Shown: positions 51,275-62,177 of the stretch, piece after piece | How positions within the stretch are numbered: position 1 is the stretch's first letter | How the letters are laid out: every line of letters begins with the position of its first letter | Source: DASZUK01 sp035547695 | GTDB taxonomy: Bacteria; Actinomycetota; Acidimicrobiia; Acidimicrobiales; RAAP-2 | Reading direction: 5' to 3' | Length of the DNA: 64,000 bases | NCBI GenBank assembly: GCA_035547695.1 | Contig: DASZUK010000049.1 | Span: forward strand, 41,740 to 105,739 | The notes under the pieces: model-generated | Told to the model about the DNA's origin: nothing | What the model saw: only the letters and a program-made list of their open reading frames with translations | Database searches by the model: none | Made by a program: the position numbers and the translations under genes

Positions 51275-52819
51275 ATGGCCGGGAACGTGCTGTTCGTCAC
51301 GGTGGACCAGTGGCGGGGGGACTGCCTGTCGGCGGTCGGCCACCCCCTGCTGCGGACCCCGGCCCTGGACCGCCTGGCCGCGTCCGGCACGGCGTTCGCC
51401 AACCACTGGGCCAACGCGGCCCCCTGCGGCCCGTCGCGGGCCTGCCTGTACACCGGGACCTACCTGCACCGGAACCGGGCCGTCCACAACGGCACCCCGC
51501 TGGACGCCCGGTTCACCAACCTGGCCCTGCTGGCCCGGCAGGCCGGCTACCGCCCGGCCCTGTTCGGGTACACCGACACCAGCGTCGACCCCCGCACCGT
51601 GGACGCCGGCGATCCCCGGCTATTCACCTACGAGGGGGTCCTGCCCGGGTTCCACCCGGTGGTGGTGGACGCCTGGGAGGACGGCAGCCGGGAGTGGGGG
51701 AAGTGGCTGGCCGACCACGGGGTGGACGTGCCGGCCAACCCGCACCACCTGTACCGGCCCATCCCGGGCTGGCCGGGGGCCGACGACCACGGGCCGACCT
51801 GGGCTCCGGCCCGGTTCCCGGCCGAGCTGTCCCAGACGGCGTTCGTCGTCGAGCGGCTGACCCACTGGCTGGACCGCCACGGGGACCGGCCGTTCTTCGT
51901 CCACGCCTCCTTCATCCGGCCCCACCCGCCCCGCCGCAACCCCGTCGGCTACCACGACCGGTACGCCGCCGACGACGTCGGCCCGTTCGCCGGGGCGGAC
52001 CGGCGGGAGGAGGAGATGGCAGTGCACCCGCTGGCCCTCGGGGCGCTGCACGACCCGGCGGCCCGGGCCCCGGAGGACGACCGGGACCGGCGGCAGTTGC
52101 GGGCCACCTACTACGGCGCCCAGCAGGAGGTGGACGACCGGCTGGGGGACCTGTTCGGCTACCTGGACCGCACCGGCCTGGCCCGGGACACCCTGGTGGT
52201 GCTGACCAGCGACCACGGCGACATGGCCGGGGACCACTGGCTGGTGGAGAAGCTGGGGTACTGGGACGAGAGCTACCACGTCCCCCTGGTCGTCCGGGAC
52301 CCCCGTCCCGCCGCCGACGGCACCCGGGGGACGGTGGTGCGGTCGTTCACCGAGTCGGTGGACGTGCTGCCGACGATCTGCGAATGGATCGGGGTGGAGG
52401 TGCCGCTGCAGGCCGACGGCTGGTCGCTGCTGCCGTTCCTGCACCACGGCGCCGAGCCGGAGCACTGGCGGCAGGCGGCACACTGGGAGTGGGACTTCTC
52501 CAACCCGGCCACCCAGGCCGCCGAGCGGTCCCTGGGCGTCCCGATGAGCCACTGCTCCCTGGCGGTGTCCCGGACGGCCACCACCAAGTACGTGCAGTTC
52601 GCCACCGACCCGGCGGTGATGCCGCCGGTCCTCTTCGACCTCGACGCCGACCCGCAGCAACTGCACAACCTGGCCGGCCGTCCGGAGGGGGCCGCCCGGG
52701 CGTGGGAGGCTGCCCAGGAGCTGTTGCAGTGGCGGATGCGGACCGACGAGCGCACACTGAGCGGGTCGATGCTGACCGCCGACAAAGGACTGGTGGCCGC
52801 CCGGGACCGGTGGCGGTGA
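51275..52819 (+). CDS. Sulfatase/phosphonate monoester hydrolase family
   Basis: 514 residues. VTVDQWRGDC gives the first metal Asp, and CGPSRACLYTG (Cys51) is the sulfatase signature whose Cys is turned to formylglycine. TSDHGDMAGDHWLVEK and the DLDADPQQLHNLAG C-terminal piece are also typical. It cleaves a sulfate or phosphonate ester; the substrate is unknown. A formylglycine-generating enzyme is not in the window. It begins 13 bases after aguA. Confidence 0.88.
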   Translation: MAGNVLFVTVDQWRGDCLSAVGHPLLRTPALDRLAASGTAFANHWANAAPCGPSRACLYTGTYLHRNRAVHNGTPLDARFTNLALLARQAGYRPALFGYTDTSVDPRTVDAGDPRLFTYEGVLPGFHPVVVDAWEDGSREWGKWLADHGVDVPANPHHLYRPIPGWPGADDHGPTWAPARFPAELSQTAFVVERLTHWLDRHGDRPFFVHASFIRPHPPRRNPVGYHDRYAADDVGPFAGADRREEEMAVHPLALGALHDPAARAPEDDRDRRQLRATYYGAQQEVDDRLGDLFGYLDRTGLARDTLVVLTSDHGDMAGDHWLVEKLGYWDESYHVPLVVRDPRPAADGTRGTVVRSFTESVDVLPTICEWIGVEVPLQADGWSLLPFLHHGAEPEHWRQAAHWEWDFSNPATQAAERSLGVPMSHCSLAVSRTATTKYVQFATDPAVMPPVLFDLDADPQQLHNLAGRPEGAARAWEAAQELLQWRMRTDERTLSGSMLTADKGLVAARDRWR

Positions 52820-52839
52820 ACCGAGAGGGAGGGGGGCCC

Positions 52840-53718
52840 ATGGACGTGGCCGACATGACCGGCAAGACGGTGGTGGTGACCGGGGGGAGCTCCGGCATCG
52901 GGCTGGAGACCGCCGTGGCCCTGGCCACCGCCGGGGCCAGGGTGGTGGTCACCGCCCGGGACCAGGGCCGCGGGGAGGCCGCCGTTGCCGACGTCCGCCG
53001 GCGCAGCGGCCGCGACGACGTGGACCTGGTGGTGTTCGACCTGGGCAGCCTGGCGTCGGTCCGGCAGGGCGCCGCCGACGTCCTGGCCCGGTGCCCCCGG
53101 CTGGACGTGCTGGTCAACAACGCCGGCCTCGTCCTCAGCGACCGCCACCAGACCGTGGACGGCTACGAGGCCACCTTCGCCATCAACCACCTCGGCCCGT
53201 TCCTGCTGACCTGGTTGCTGCTCGACCGGCTGAGGGCGTCGGCCCCGGCCCGGGTGGTCACCGTGGCGTCCGCCGCCCACCAGTCCGCCCGGAAGGGGCT
53301 GGACTTCGACGACCTGCAGTCCACCGCCCACTACTCCGGCATGCGGGCCTACGGCGCCTCCAAGCTGGCCAACATCCTGTTCACCACCGAGCTGGCCCGC
53401 CGGCTGGAGGGCACCGGGGTCACCGCCAACTGCCTGCACCCCGGCACCGTGGCCACCGGGTACGGCCGCGACGGCGACACCCGCGGGGTGCTGGCCTTCG
53501 GCGTCAAGGTCATCAAGCCGTTCATCCTCACCCCGGCCCAGGGGGCGGTGACGTCGGTGTACCTGGCCTCCGCCCCGGCCGTCGAGGGGGTGACCGGCCG
53601 GTACTTCGTCAAGTGCCGGGCCCGGGACCCGTCCAGGGCGGCCCAGGACCGACTGGCCGCCCGGCGGCTGTGGGAGGTCAGCGAGGAGCTGGTCGGCGTG
53701 GCCGGGCCCGGGGACTGA
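52840..53718 (+). CDS. Short-chain dehydrogenase (retinol dehydrogenase-like)
   Basis: 292 residues from ATG 52840, GAGAGGGAGGGGGG upstream. TGGSSGIG, NNAGLVLSD, RVVTVASAAH and catalytic AYGASKLAN are seen. A longer tail (VEGVTGRYFVKCRARDPSRAAQD) matches the WWOX/retinol dehydrogenase-like group. The substrate is unknown. Converges with the PPOX gene with no space between them. Confidence 0.87.
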   Translation: MDVADMTGKTVVVTGGSSGIGLETAVALATAGARVVVTARDQGRGEAAVADVRRRSGRDDVDLVVFDLGSLASVRQGAADVLARCPRLDVLVNNAGLVLSDRHQTVDGYEATFAINHLGPFLLTWLLLDRLRASAPARVVTVASAAHQSARKGLDFDDLQSTAHYSGMRAYGASKLANILFTTELARRLEGTGVTANCLHPGTVATGYGRDGDTRGVLAFGVKVIKPFILTPAQGAVTSVYLASAPAVEGVTGRYFVKCRARDPSRAAQDRLAARRLWEVSEELVGVAGPGD

Positions 53719-53721
53719 CCC

Positions 53722-54126
53722 CTACCGCCACACCGTCCGCTTGTGCGAACCCGGGCTGTCCGGCCCGGCGAACGGCGCCTCCAGGGCCCAGCTCCAACTG
53801 ACCGTCGGGGTGATCCGCAGGTGCGGCGCCGTCCCGAACCGGCCCTGCCGGTCCACGGCGTCCACGGTGCCGTACACCCGGATGCCCCGGGGGTGCCACG
53901 GGTCCACCGACTCCAGGTCGTCGATCACCAGCGCCGCCTTGGTCCCGCCGGCCACCACGTTGCGGTACTTGCGGGTGCCGGCCACGTCGAAGCCGCCGAT
54001 CCAGAACACCCGGCCGTCGAACTCGAACCCCACCGGGGAGTTGTCCGGCTGCCCGTCCGGGCCCACCGTGGCCAGCCGGGCCAGTGGCTGCGACCGCAGG
54101 TAGGCCAGTTCGATGTCGTCGAACAT
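53722..54126 (-). CDS. PPOX-class F420-dependent oxidoreductase-like protein
   Basis: 134 residues. LRSQPLARLATVGPDGQPDNSPVGFEFDG and the VAGTRKYRNVVAG segment are typical of split-barrel flavin/F420 proteins (PPOX class). The C-terminal WSWALE strand also fits. It would bind F420 or FMN and reduce an unknown substrate. F420 chemistry supports an actinobacterial host. Confidence 0.8.
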   Translation of the reverse strand: MFDDIELAYLRSQPLARLATVGPDGQPDNSPVGFEFDGRVFWIGGFDVAGTRKYRNVVAGGTKAALVIDDLESVDPWHPRGIRVYGTVDAVDRQGRFGTAPHLRITPTVSWSWALEAPFAGPDSPGSHKRTVWR

Positions 54127-54175
54127 GCCGTCCGACCGTACACGCCACCCTTCCCGGACGCAGCCGCCGGGCCGG

Positions 54176-55174
54176 TCAACCGGGGCCGTCGCCCTCCCAC
54201 ACCGGCGCCTCCTCCGACGGGTGGAACCGGACGCTGACGTGCTGCTCCGGCCGCCGCTTGTCCTGCTTGGCGATGTACTCCAGCACCTCCTCGTCGGCCT
54301 TGGTCAGCGGCGGCTGCACCATGCTGCGGGGCCACAGCCGCCGGGCCCGGACCACGTTGACCTCGGCCACGTACAGCGTCATCTCCGCCCCCAGGTAGAT
54401 CCAGGCGATCAGGCCGAGGACCACGGCGAAGAACCCGTACAACTGGCTGGCGTTGCGCAGGGTGTGGTTCACCAGCATGGTGCCCAGAAGCTGCAGCGCC
54501 GTCCACCCCGCCCCGCCGAGGACCGCGCCGGGCAGCAGGCCCACGTGGCCCACCTGCTTGGGGGTCAGCACCCGGAAGGCCACGGTGTACAGCAGCACGT
54601 TCAGCAGCAACGACACCACCACGGCCCCGACCTGGGTCAGCACCGGCTCGTTGGCGCCGAAGCTGAAGAACCCGGTCAGGAAGGTGCCGAGCACCAGGAA
54701 GACCCCGATCACCACCATCATCAGCAGGGTCCGGGCCAGCCGTGACCAGAAGTTGGGCCGGACCACCCCGGGGACGTTCCAGATCTCGGCCATGGCGAAC
54801 TGGCCGGACTGGATGGCCCCCTGGCTGCCCCAGATGAGGCCCAGGATGCCGACCACCAGGCCCGGGATGCTGTTCTCGTGCAGGGCCGTGATGTTCTTGC
54901 CCAGTTGTGTGCCGATGACCGGGAACTGGGCCAGGGCGGACCGCTCGACGCTCTTGGCGAACGACGGGTCGCTGCCGGCGACGATGCCGAGGATGGTCAC
55001 CAGGAGGAGCAGCAGCGGGAACAGGGACAGGAACCCGTAGTAGGCGATCAGCGCGGCCAGCGACCCGGCCCGGTCGTCGCCGAACTTCTTGACCACCGCG
55101 AACACGAACGCCGCCGGGGCGAACCCCTGCTGGAACCGGTCGATCCGCCTCGCTGCTCGTTCGATGGGGTTCAT
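54176..55174 (-). CDS. YihY/BrkB-family membrane protein
   Basis: 332 residues from ATG 55174. AAFVFAVVKKFGDDRAGSLAALIAYYGFLSLFPLLLLL (quoted in part), GSQGAIQSGQFAMAEIWNVP, and LTPKQVGHVGLLPGAVLGGAGWTALQ define the YihY family. Six membrane helices, with a cytosolic C-terminus of about 45 residues. Role unknown (formerly miscalled RNase BN). Its start region, TCGATGGGGTTCATG, is tandemly duplicated (55161-55192), so a second ATG lies 17 bases upstream out of frame. Confidence 0.88.
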   Translation of the reverse strand: MNPIERAARRIDRFQQGFAPAAFVFAVVKKFGDDRAGSLAALIAYYGFLSLFPLLLLLVTILGIVAGSDPSFAKSVERSALAQFPVIGTQLGKNITALHENSIPGLVVGILGLIWGSQGAIQSGQFAMAEIWNVPGVVRPNFWSRLARTLLMMVVIGVFLVLGTFLTGFFSFGANEPVLTQVGAVVVSLLLNVLLYTVAFRVLTPKQVGHVGLLPGAVLGGAGWTALQLLGTMLVNHTLRNASQLYGFFAVVLGLIAWIYLGAEMTLYVAEVNVVRARRLWPRSMVQPPLTKADEEVLEYIAKQDKRRPEQHVSVRFHPSEEAPVWEGDGPG

Positions 55175-55192
55175 GGCTCGATGGGGTTCATG
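55161..55192. repeat. 17-base-period tandem duplication at the yihY start
   Basis: TCGATGGGGTTCATG occurs at 55161-55175 and 55178-55192, a period of 17 bases. The duplicated block holds the reverse complement of the start codon and the first codons, so a false start was created upstream. Confidence 0.9.
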
Positions 55193-55309
55193 TCGCTCCC
55201 GATACCCGGCTGTCCCGGCCCAATATGCCAGGTCAACCCGCCAGCCGGGCTCGGGAATACCCACCCCCCGTATCGGCGTTGGATCATCGGTACGAAGACG
55301 GGAGGAACC

Positions 55310-57709
<2,400 letters not shown>

Positions 57710-57742
57710 TCCGGGCCGGGTCGGCGGTGCCGCCGCGCCCCG

Positions 57743-58381
57743 TCAGGGGGCCGGTGGCCCGCCGGCCGACCCGCGACGCCGCACCGGGCCCAGCCACGCC
57801 GCCAGCGCCGCGTCCATCAGCTCCGCCAGGCTGCGCCGCCCGTCGCGCAGCCAGCACTCGTAGGCCGTCACCGCCGTCCCCAGGGCGCAGTGGGCGGTCA
57901 CCTGCGGCACCAGGTCGTCCGGGCGCTCCCCGCGGCGGCCGGCCACGAACTCCGCCACCACCGCCCGCCAGGCCGCGTACCGCAGCGTCGAGTGGGCCTG
58001 CAGCGCCGGCACCCCCAGCAGCAGGGCCATCCGCCGCCGTAGCCACGGCTCCTCCTCCGCCGGGAAGTCGTTGAACCGCGCGATGCAGTCGTGCAGCGCC
58101 GCCGGCAGCGGCATCGACGCCGGCACCGCCTGGAACGACGCCCGGAACCGGGCGAGCTGCTCGTCGAAGTCCCCCCAGGCCACGTCGTTCTTGGACCGGT
58201 AGTACCGGAAGAACGTCCGCCGGCCGATGCCGGCGGCGGCCGCGATCTGGTCCACCGTGGTCTCCTCGAACCCCTGCCGGGTGAACAGCCCCAGCGCCAC
58301 GTGCTCCAGGTCCGCCGCCGTCGTCGCCGGAGGGCGACCGGGAGACACCGTCGCCGGAGGGCGGCCCGTCATGATCGGCAT
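57743..58381 (-). CDS. mftR: Mycofactocin-locus TetR regulator MftR
   Basis: 212 residues from ATG 58381, with CCAGGAGTACC upstream; GTG 58402 is an alternative. TetR HTH FEETTVDQIAAAAGIGRRTFFRYYRSKNDV is followed by a helical domain with LLLGVPALQAHSTLRYAAWR. Position divergent from mftA and these segments identify MftR, which represses mft genes and responds to acyl-CoA in mycobacteria. Confidence 0.92.
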   Translation of the reverse strand: MPIMTGRPPATVSPGRPPATTAADLEHVALGLFTRQGFEETTVDQIAAAAGIGRRTFFRYYRSKNDVAWGDFDEQLARFRASFQAVPASMPLPAALHDCIARFNDFPAEEEPWLRRRMALLLGVPALQAHSTLRYAAWRAVVAEFVAGRRGERPDDLVPQVTAHCALGTAVTAYECWLRDGRRSLAELMDAALAAWLGPVRRRGSAGGPPAP

Positions 58382-58467
58382 GGTACTCCTGGTATTTGAC
58401 ACCCGATGCCATTAAGGTGGGCGGGCGCACCCGGCAGGGGAGCCGGGGCGGACGGACGGGAGGCGAC

Positions 58468-58584
58468 ATGGACGACGAGCAGACCACGGACCTGGCCACG
58501 ACGGCGGCCGACGGCACCGAGGTGGTGGACGACGACGTCACCATCGAGGACGTCTCGATCGACGGCATGTGCGGCGTCTACTGA
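58468..58584 (+). CDS. mftA: Mycofactocin precursor peptide MftA
   Basis: 38 residues from ATG 58468, with GGGAGGCGAC upstream. The C-terminus IDGMCGVY is the invariant mycofactocin core; MftC decarboxylates and cyclises the final Val-Tyr and MftE releases it. The acidic leader (EVVDDDVTIEDVS) is bound by MftB. It is followed directly by a gene fusing MftB and MftC. Confidence 0.96.
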   Translation: MDDEQTTDLATTAADGTEVVDDDVTIEDVSIDGMCGVY

Positions 58585-58594
58585 TCCCGGCCCG

Positions 58595-60247
58595 GTGACC
58601 TCCCGCGGGGCGACGACCCCAGACGAGCTGCGGCGGGGCTGGCGGCTGCACCCGGCCGTGTCGGTCCGGCCGGAGTCCTTCGGGGCCATGACCTACCACT
58701 TCGGCACCCGCCGGCTGTCCTTCCTGAAGAGCCCCCGGCTGACCGCGGTGGTGGGCACCCTGGCCGACCACCCGACGGCCCTCGACGCCTGCCGGGCCGC
58801 CGGCGTCCCCGACGGGCAGTTGCCGGCCTACGTCGACGCCATCCGCCGGCTGGCCGACACCGGGGTGCTGGTGCCCCAGGACGGCGTCCCGGCCAGCTTC
58901 CCGGCCAGCTTCCCGGCCACCCTGGGCGAGCCCGGTACGGGGGCCGCCGGCGGGGCTGCCGTCGGCGGGGCTGTTGCCGGCGGCGCGGCGGGTGGCCCCG
59001 CCACCGCCCGGCCCGGCGCGCCCGGCGCGGTCCCCCTGGTGGAGCGGTTCCAGTCCGGGCTGGCGTCGCCGATCTGTCTCACCTGGGAGCTGACCTACGC
59101 CTGCAACCTGGCCTGCGTGCACTGCCTGTCCAGCTCCGGCCGCCGGGACCCCCGGGAGCTGACCGCCGAGGAGTGCCGGGCGGTGGTGGACGAGCTGGAG
59201 CGGATGCAGGTGTTCTACGTCAACATCGGCGGCGGCGAGCCGACCATCCGCCGCGACTTCTGGGACCTGCTGGACTACGCCACCGCCCACCACGTCGGGG
59301 TGAAGTTCTCGACCAACGGCACCCGGATCACCCCGGCCATCGCGGACCGGCTGGCCGCCAACGACTACGTCGACGTCCAGATCTCCCTGGACGGCGCCAC
59401 CGCGGCCGTCAACGACGCCGTCCGCGGGCCCGGGTCCTACGCCGCGGCCCGTCGGGCCATGACCTACCTGTCGGAGGCCGGGTTCTCCGGGTTCAAGGTG
59501 TCGGTGGTGGCCACCCGGCACAACCTGGACCAGTTGGACCGGTTCCTGGCCATCGCCGACGAGCACGGCGCCCAGCTCCGCATCACCCGCCTCCGGCCGT
59601 CCGGCCGCGGCGCGGACGCCTGGGACGACCTGCACCCCACCCAGGACCAACAGCGGGCCCTGTACGACTGGCTGCTGGCCCACGGCGACCGGGTGCTGAC
59701 CGGCGACTCCTTCTTCCACCTGGCCGGCTACGGCCAGTCCCTGCCCGGCCTCAACCTCTGCGGGGCCGGCCGGGTGGTCTGCCTGATCGACCCGGTCGGT
59801 GACGTCTACGCCTGCCCGTTCACCATCCACGACGACTTCAAGGCCGGCAACGTCCGTGACGCCGGCGGCTTCGCCGGGGTCTGGGCCACCTCCCCGCTGT
59901 TCGGCCGCCTCCGCGGCGCCCAGCCCGGCGGGGCCTGCACCGCCTGCTCCGCCTACGGCACCTGCCGCGGCGGCTGCATGGCCGCCAAGTACTTCACCGG
60001 CCTCCCCCTGGACGGGCCGGACCCCGAGTGCGTCAAGGGCCACGGCGCCGCCGCCCTGGCCGCCGTCGACCGCGCCGCCGCCCCGCGGCCGTCCGCCGAC
60101 CACTCCCGGGTGCCCGTCGCCCTTGGCCCCACCCGGGCCTGCGACCCGTCCCCGCTGGCCGGCCTCCGGCTGTTCGGGCCCGGGCCGGCTGGCGCCGGGT
60201 TGACTGGCGCCAGGCTGGCTGGCACAGGACCGGAACAGGCCGGCTGA
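58595..60247 (+). CDS. mftC: Fused MftB-MftC (peptide chaperone plus radical-SAM maturase)
   Basis: 550 residues from GTG 58595. Residues 1-95 are MftB-like: WRLHPAVSVRPESFGAMTYHFGTRRLSFLKSPRL, a short PqqD-like wing. A Gly/Ala-rich linker follows (about 98-145, GGAAVGGAVAGGAAGG). MftC starts about 148, with the radical-SAM motif CNLACVHC at 170-177. The SPASM-type cluster is marked by LCGAGRVVC, VGDVYACPF and CTACSAYGTCRGGC. It installs the Tyr-Val cross-link in MftA. In mycobacteria mftB and mftC are separate; no stop separates them here. I do not know how widespread the fusion is. Confidence 0.9.
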   Translation: MTSRGATTPDELRRGWRLHPAVSVRPESFGAMTYHFGTRRLSFLKSPRLTAVVGTLADHPTALDACRAAGVPDGQLPAYVDAIRRLADTGVLVPQDGVPASFPASFPATLGEPGTGAAGGAAVGGAVAGGAAGGPATARPGAPGAVPLVERFQSGLASPICLTWELTYACNLACVHCLSSSGRRDPRELTAEECRAVVDELERMQVFYVNIGGGEPTIRRDFWDLLDYATAHHVGVKFSTNGTRITPAIADRLAANDYVDVQISLDGATAAVNDAVRGPGSYAAARRAMTYLSEAGFSGFKVSVVATRHNLDQLDRFLAIADEHGAQLRITRLRPSGRGADAWDDLHPTQDQQRALYDWLLAHGDRVLTGDSFFHLAGYGQSLPGLNLCGAGRVVCLIDPVGDVYACPFTIHDDFKAGNVRDAGGFAGVWATSPLFGRLRGAQPGGACTACSAYGTCRGGCMAAKYFTGLPLDGPDPECVKGHGAAALAAVDRAAAPRPSADHSRVPVALGPTRACDPSPLAGLRLFGPGPAGAGLTGARLAGTGPEQAG

Positions 60248-60248
60248 G

Positions 60249-61424
60249 GTGGCCACCGGCTGGTTCGAGACCGTCGCCGAGGCCCAGCGCCGGGCCAGGC
60301 GGCGGCTGCCGAAGTCGGTCTACGGCGCCCTGGTGGCCGGCTCCGAGCGGGGGCTGACCGCCAAGGACAACGTGGACGCCTTCGGGGAGCTCGGCCTGGT
60401 CCCCCACACCGCCGGGCTGCCGGCCACCCGGGACCTGGCCACCACCGTCATGGGGCAGCCCGTCGCCCTGCCGGTGGTCATCTCCCCGACCGGTGTCCAG
60501 GCCGTCGACCCCGACGGCGAGGTGGCCGTCGCCCGGGCCGCCGCCGCCCGTGGCACCGCCATGGGGCTCAGCTCGTTCGCCTCCAAGCCCGTCGAGGAGG
60601 TGGTGGCGGCCAACCCGCAGACGTTCTTCCAGGTGTACTGGTCCGGCACCCGCGACCAGATCGCGGCGCGGGTCGAGCGGGCCCGGGCCGCCGGCGCCGT
60701 CGGCCTCATCGCCACCCTGGACTGGTCGTTCTCCAACGGCCGGGACTGGGGCAGCCCGTTCATCCCCGAGCGGCTGGACCTGAAGACGCTGCTGAAGCTG
60801 GCCCCCGAGGGCCTGTCCCGCCCGGGCTGGCTGTACCGGTTCGCCAGGGCCGGCCACCTGCCGCAACTGGAGGTCCCCAACATGGCCGTCGGCGGCCAGC
60901 CGCCGCCGTCGTTCTTCGGGGCCTACGGCGAGTGGCTGCAGACCCCGCCGCCGTCCTGGGACACAGTCCGCTGGCTCCGCGACCTGTGGGGGGGGCCGTT
61001 CATGGTGAAGGGGGTCATGCGGGTGGACGACGCCCGGCGGGCGGTCGACGCCGGGGCCACCGCCGTCTCGGTGTCCAACCACGGCGGCAACAACCTGGAC
61101 ACCACCCCCGCCGCCATCCGGGCCCTGCCGGCCGTGGTGGCCGCCGTCGGCGCCGACGTCGAGGTGGTCCTGGACGGCGGCGTCCGCCGCGGCAGTGACG
61201 TCGTCAAGGCCCTGGCCCTCGGCGCCCGGGCCGTCATGATCGGCCGCGCCTACCTGTGGGGCCTCGCCGCCAACGGCCAGGCCGGCGTCGAGAACGTCCT
61301 CGACGTCCTCCGCGGCGGCATCGACTCCGCCCTGCTCGGCCTCGGCCGGGCGTCCGTCCACGACCTCTGCCCCGACGACCTGGTGGTCCCGCCCGGGTTC
61401 GACCGGGTGCTCGGGGCCGGGTGA
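60249..61424 (+). CDS. mftD: MftD, FMN-dependent alpha-hydroxy-acid oxidase-like
   Basis: 391 residues from GTG 60249. ISPTGVQAVDPDGEVAVARAAAARG, KGVMRVDDARRAVDAGATAVSVSNHGGNNLDT and VVLDGGVRRGSDVVKALALGA are the lactate-dehydrogenase-family motifs (FMN Lys, His and Arg). In mycofactocin maturation MftD deaminates the AHDP intermediate to a redox-active keto amide. Its stop overlaps the mftE start. Confidence 0.94.
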   Translation: MATGWFETVAEAQRRARRRLPKSVYGALVAGSERGLTAKDNVDAFGELGLVPHTAGLPATRDLATTVMGQPVALPVVISPTGVQAVDPDGEVAVARAAAARGTAMGLSSFASKPVEEVVAANPQTFFQVYWSGTRDQIAARVERARAAGAVGLIATLDWSFSNGRDWGSPFIPERLDLKTLLKLAPEGLSRPGWLYRFARAGHLPQLEVPNMAVGGQPPPSFFGAYGEWLQTPPPSWDTVRWLRDLWGGPFMVKGVMRVDDARRAVDAGATAVSVSNHGGNNLDTTPAAIRALPAVVAAVGADVEVVLDGGVRRGSDVVKALALGARAVMIGRAYLWGLAANGQAGVENVLDVLRGGIDSALLGLGRASVHDLCPDDLVVPPGFDRVLGAG

Positions 61425-62176
61425 CCCGAACCCGCCGGCTGGCGGACATGACCTGGCCGGAGGTGGCCGACCTGCGCGACCGGGCGGTGCTGGCCGTCCC
61501 GGTGGGGGCCACCGAGCAGCACGGCCCCCACCTGGCCCTGTCCACCGACACCGACCTGGCCGTCGCCCTCTGTGCCCGGCTGGCCGCCGCCCGCCCCGGG
61601 GTGCTGGCCGCCCCCCCGGTCTGCTACGGGTCCAGCGGCGAGCACCAGTCGTTCCCCGGCACCCTGTCCATCGGCCGGGACGCCCTGCAACTGCTCCTGG
61701 TCGAGCTGGGCCGGTCGGCCACCTGCACCTTCGCCGGCGTCGTCCTGGTGTCCACCCACGGCGGCAACGCGGCCGCCGTCATCGCCGCCGAGCGCCGGCT
61801 CCGGGCCGAAGGCCGGGCCGTACTGGCCTGGATGCCGCGCTGGGACGGCGACGCCCACGCCGGCCGCACCGAGACCTCCGTCCAGCTCGCCCTGGCCCCC
61901 GGTTCGGTCCGGCTGGACCGGGCCGCCGCCGGCGACACCCGGCCCCTGGCGGCGGTGCTGCCGGCGCTCCGGGCCGGCGGGGTGGCGTCGGTCAGCCCCA
62001 ACGGCGTCCTCGGTGACCCCGCCGGGGCCACCGCCGCGGAGGGCCGGGCCGTCGTGGCAGGGCTGGCCGACGACCTGGTCCGCCGGTTCGACGGCTGGCT
62101 GGCCGGCGCCGGGGAGCCGGCCGGGCCGGGCCGGGGGGCCGTTCGGGCCGGGGCGACCGGGGCGGGGGAGGGCTGA
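61421..62176 (+). CDS. mftE: MftE, creatininase-family peptidase
   Basis: 251 residues from GTG 61421, overlapping mftD as GTGA. VPVGATEQHGPHLALSTDTD, then GEHQSFPGTLSIG, and VLVSTHGGN are the metal-binding motifs of the creatininase family. MftE cuts the modified MftA to free the C-terminal dipeptide. The Gly/Pro-rich tail is a variable extension. The SDR follows one base after its stop. Confidence 0.93.
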   Translation: MTRTRRLADMTWPEVADLRDRAVLAVPVGATEQHGPHLALSTDTDLAVALCARLAAARPGVLAAPPVCYGSSGEHQSFPGTLSIGRDALQLLLVELGRSATCTFAGVVLVSTHGGNAAAVIAAERRLRAEGRAVLAWMPRWDGDAHAGRTETSVQLALAPGSVRLDRAAAGDTRPLAAVLPALRAGGVASVSPNGVLGDPAGATAAEGRAVVAGLADDLVRRFDGWLAGAGEPAGPGRGAVRAGATGAGEG

Positions 62177-62177
62177 C

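Noticed and set aside
58396..58415. TTGACA followed by ATTAAG between mftR and mftA as a promoter
   Set aside because: The spacing is about nine bases, too short for a sigma-70 promoter, so I do not list it.
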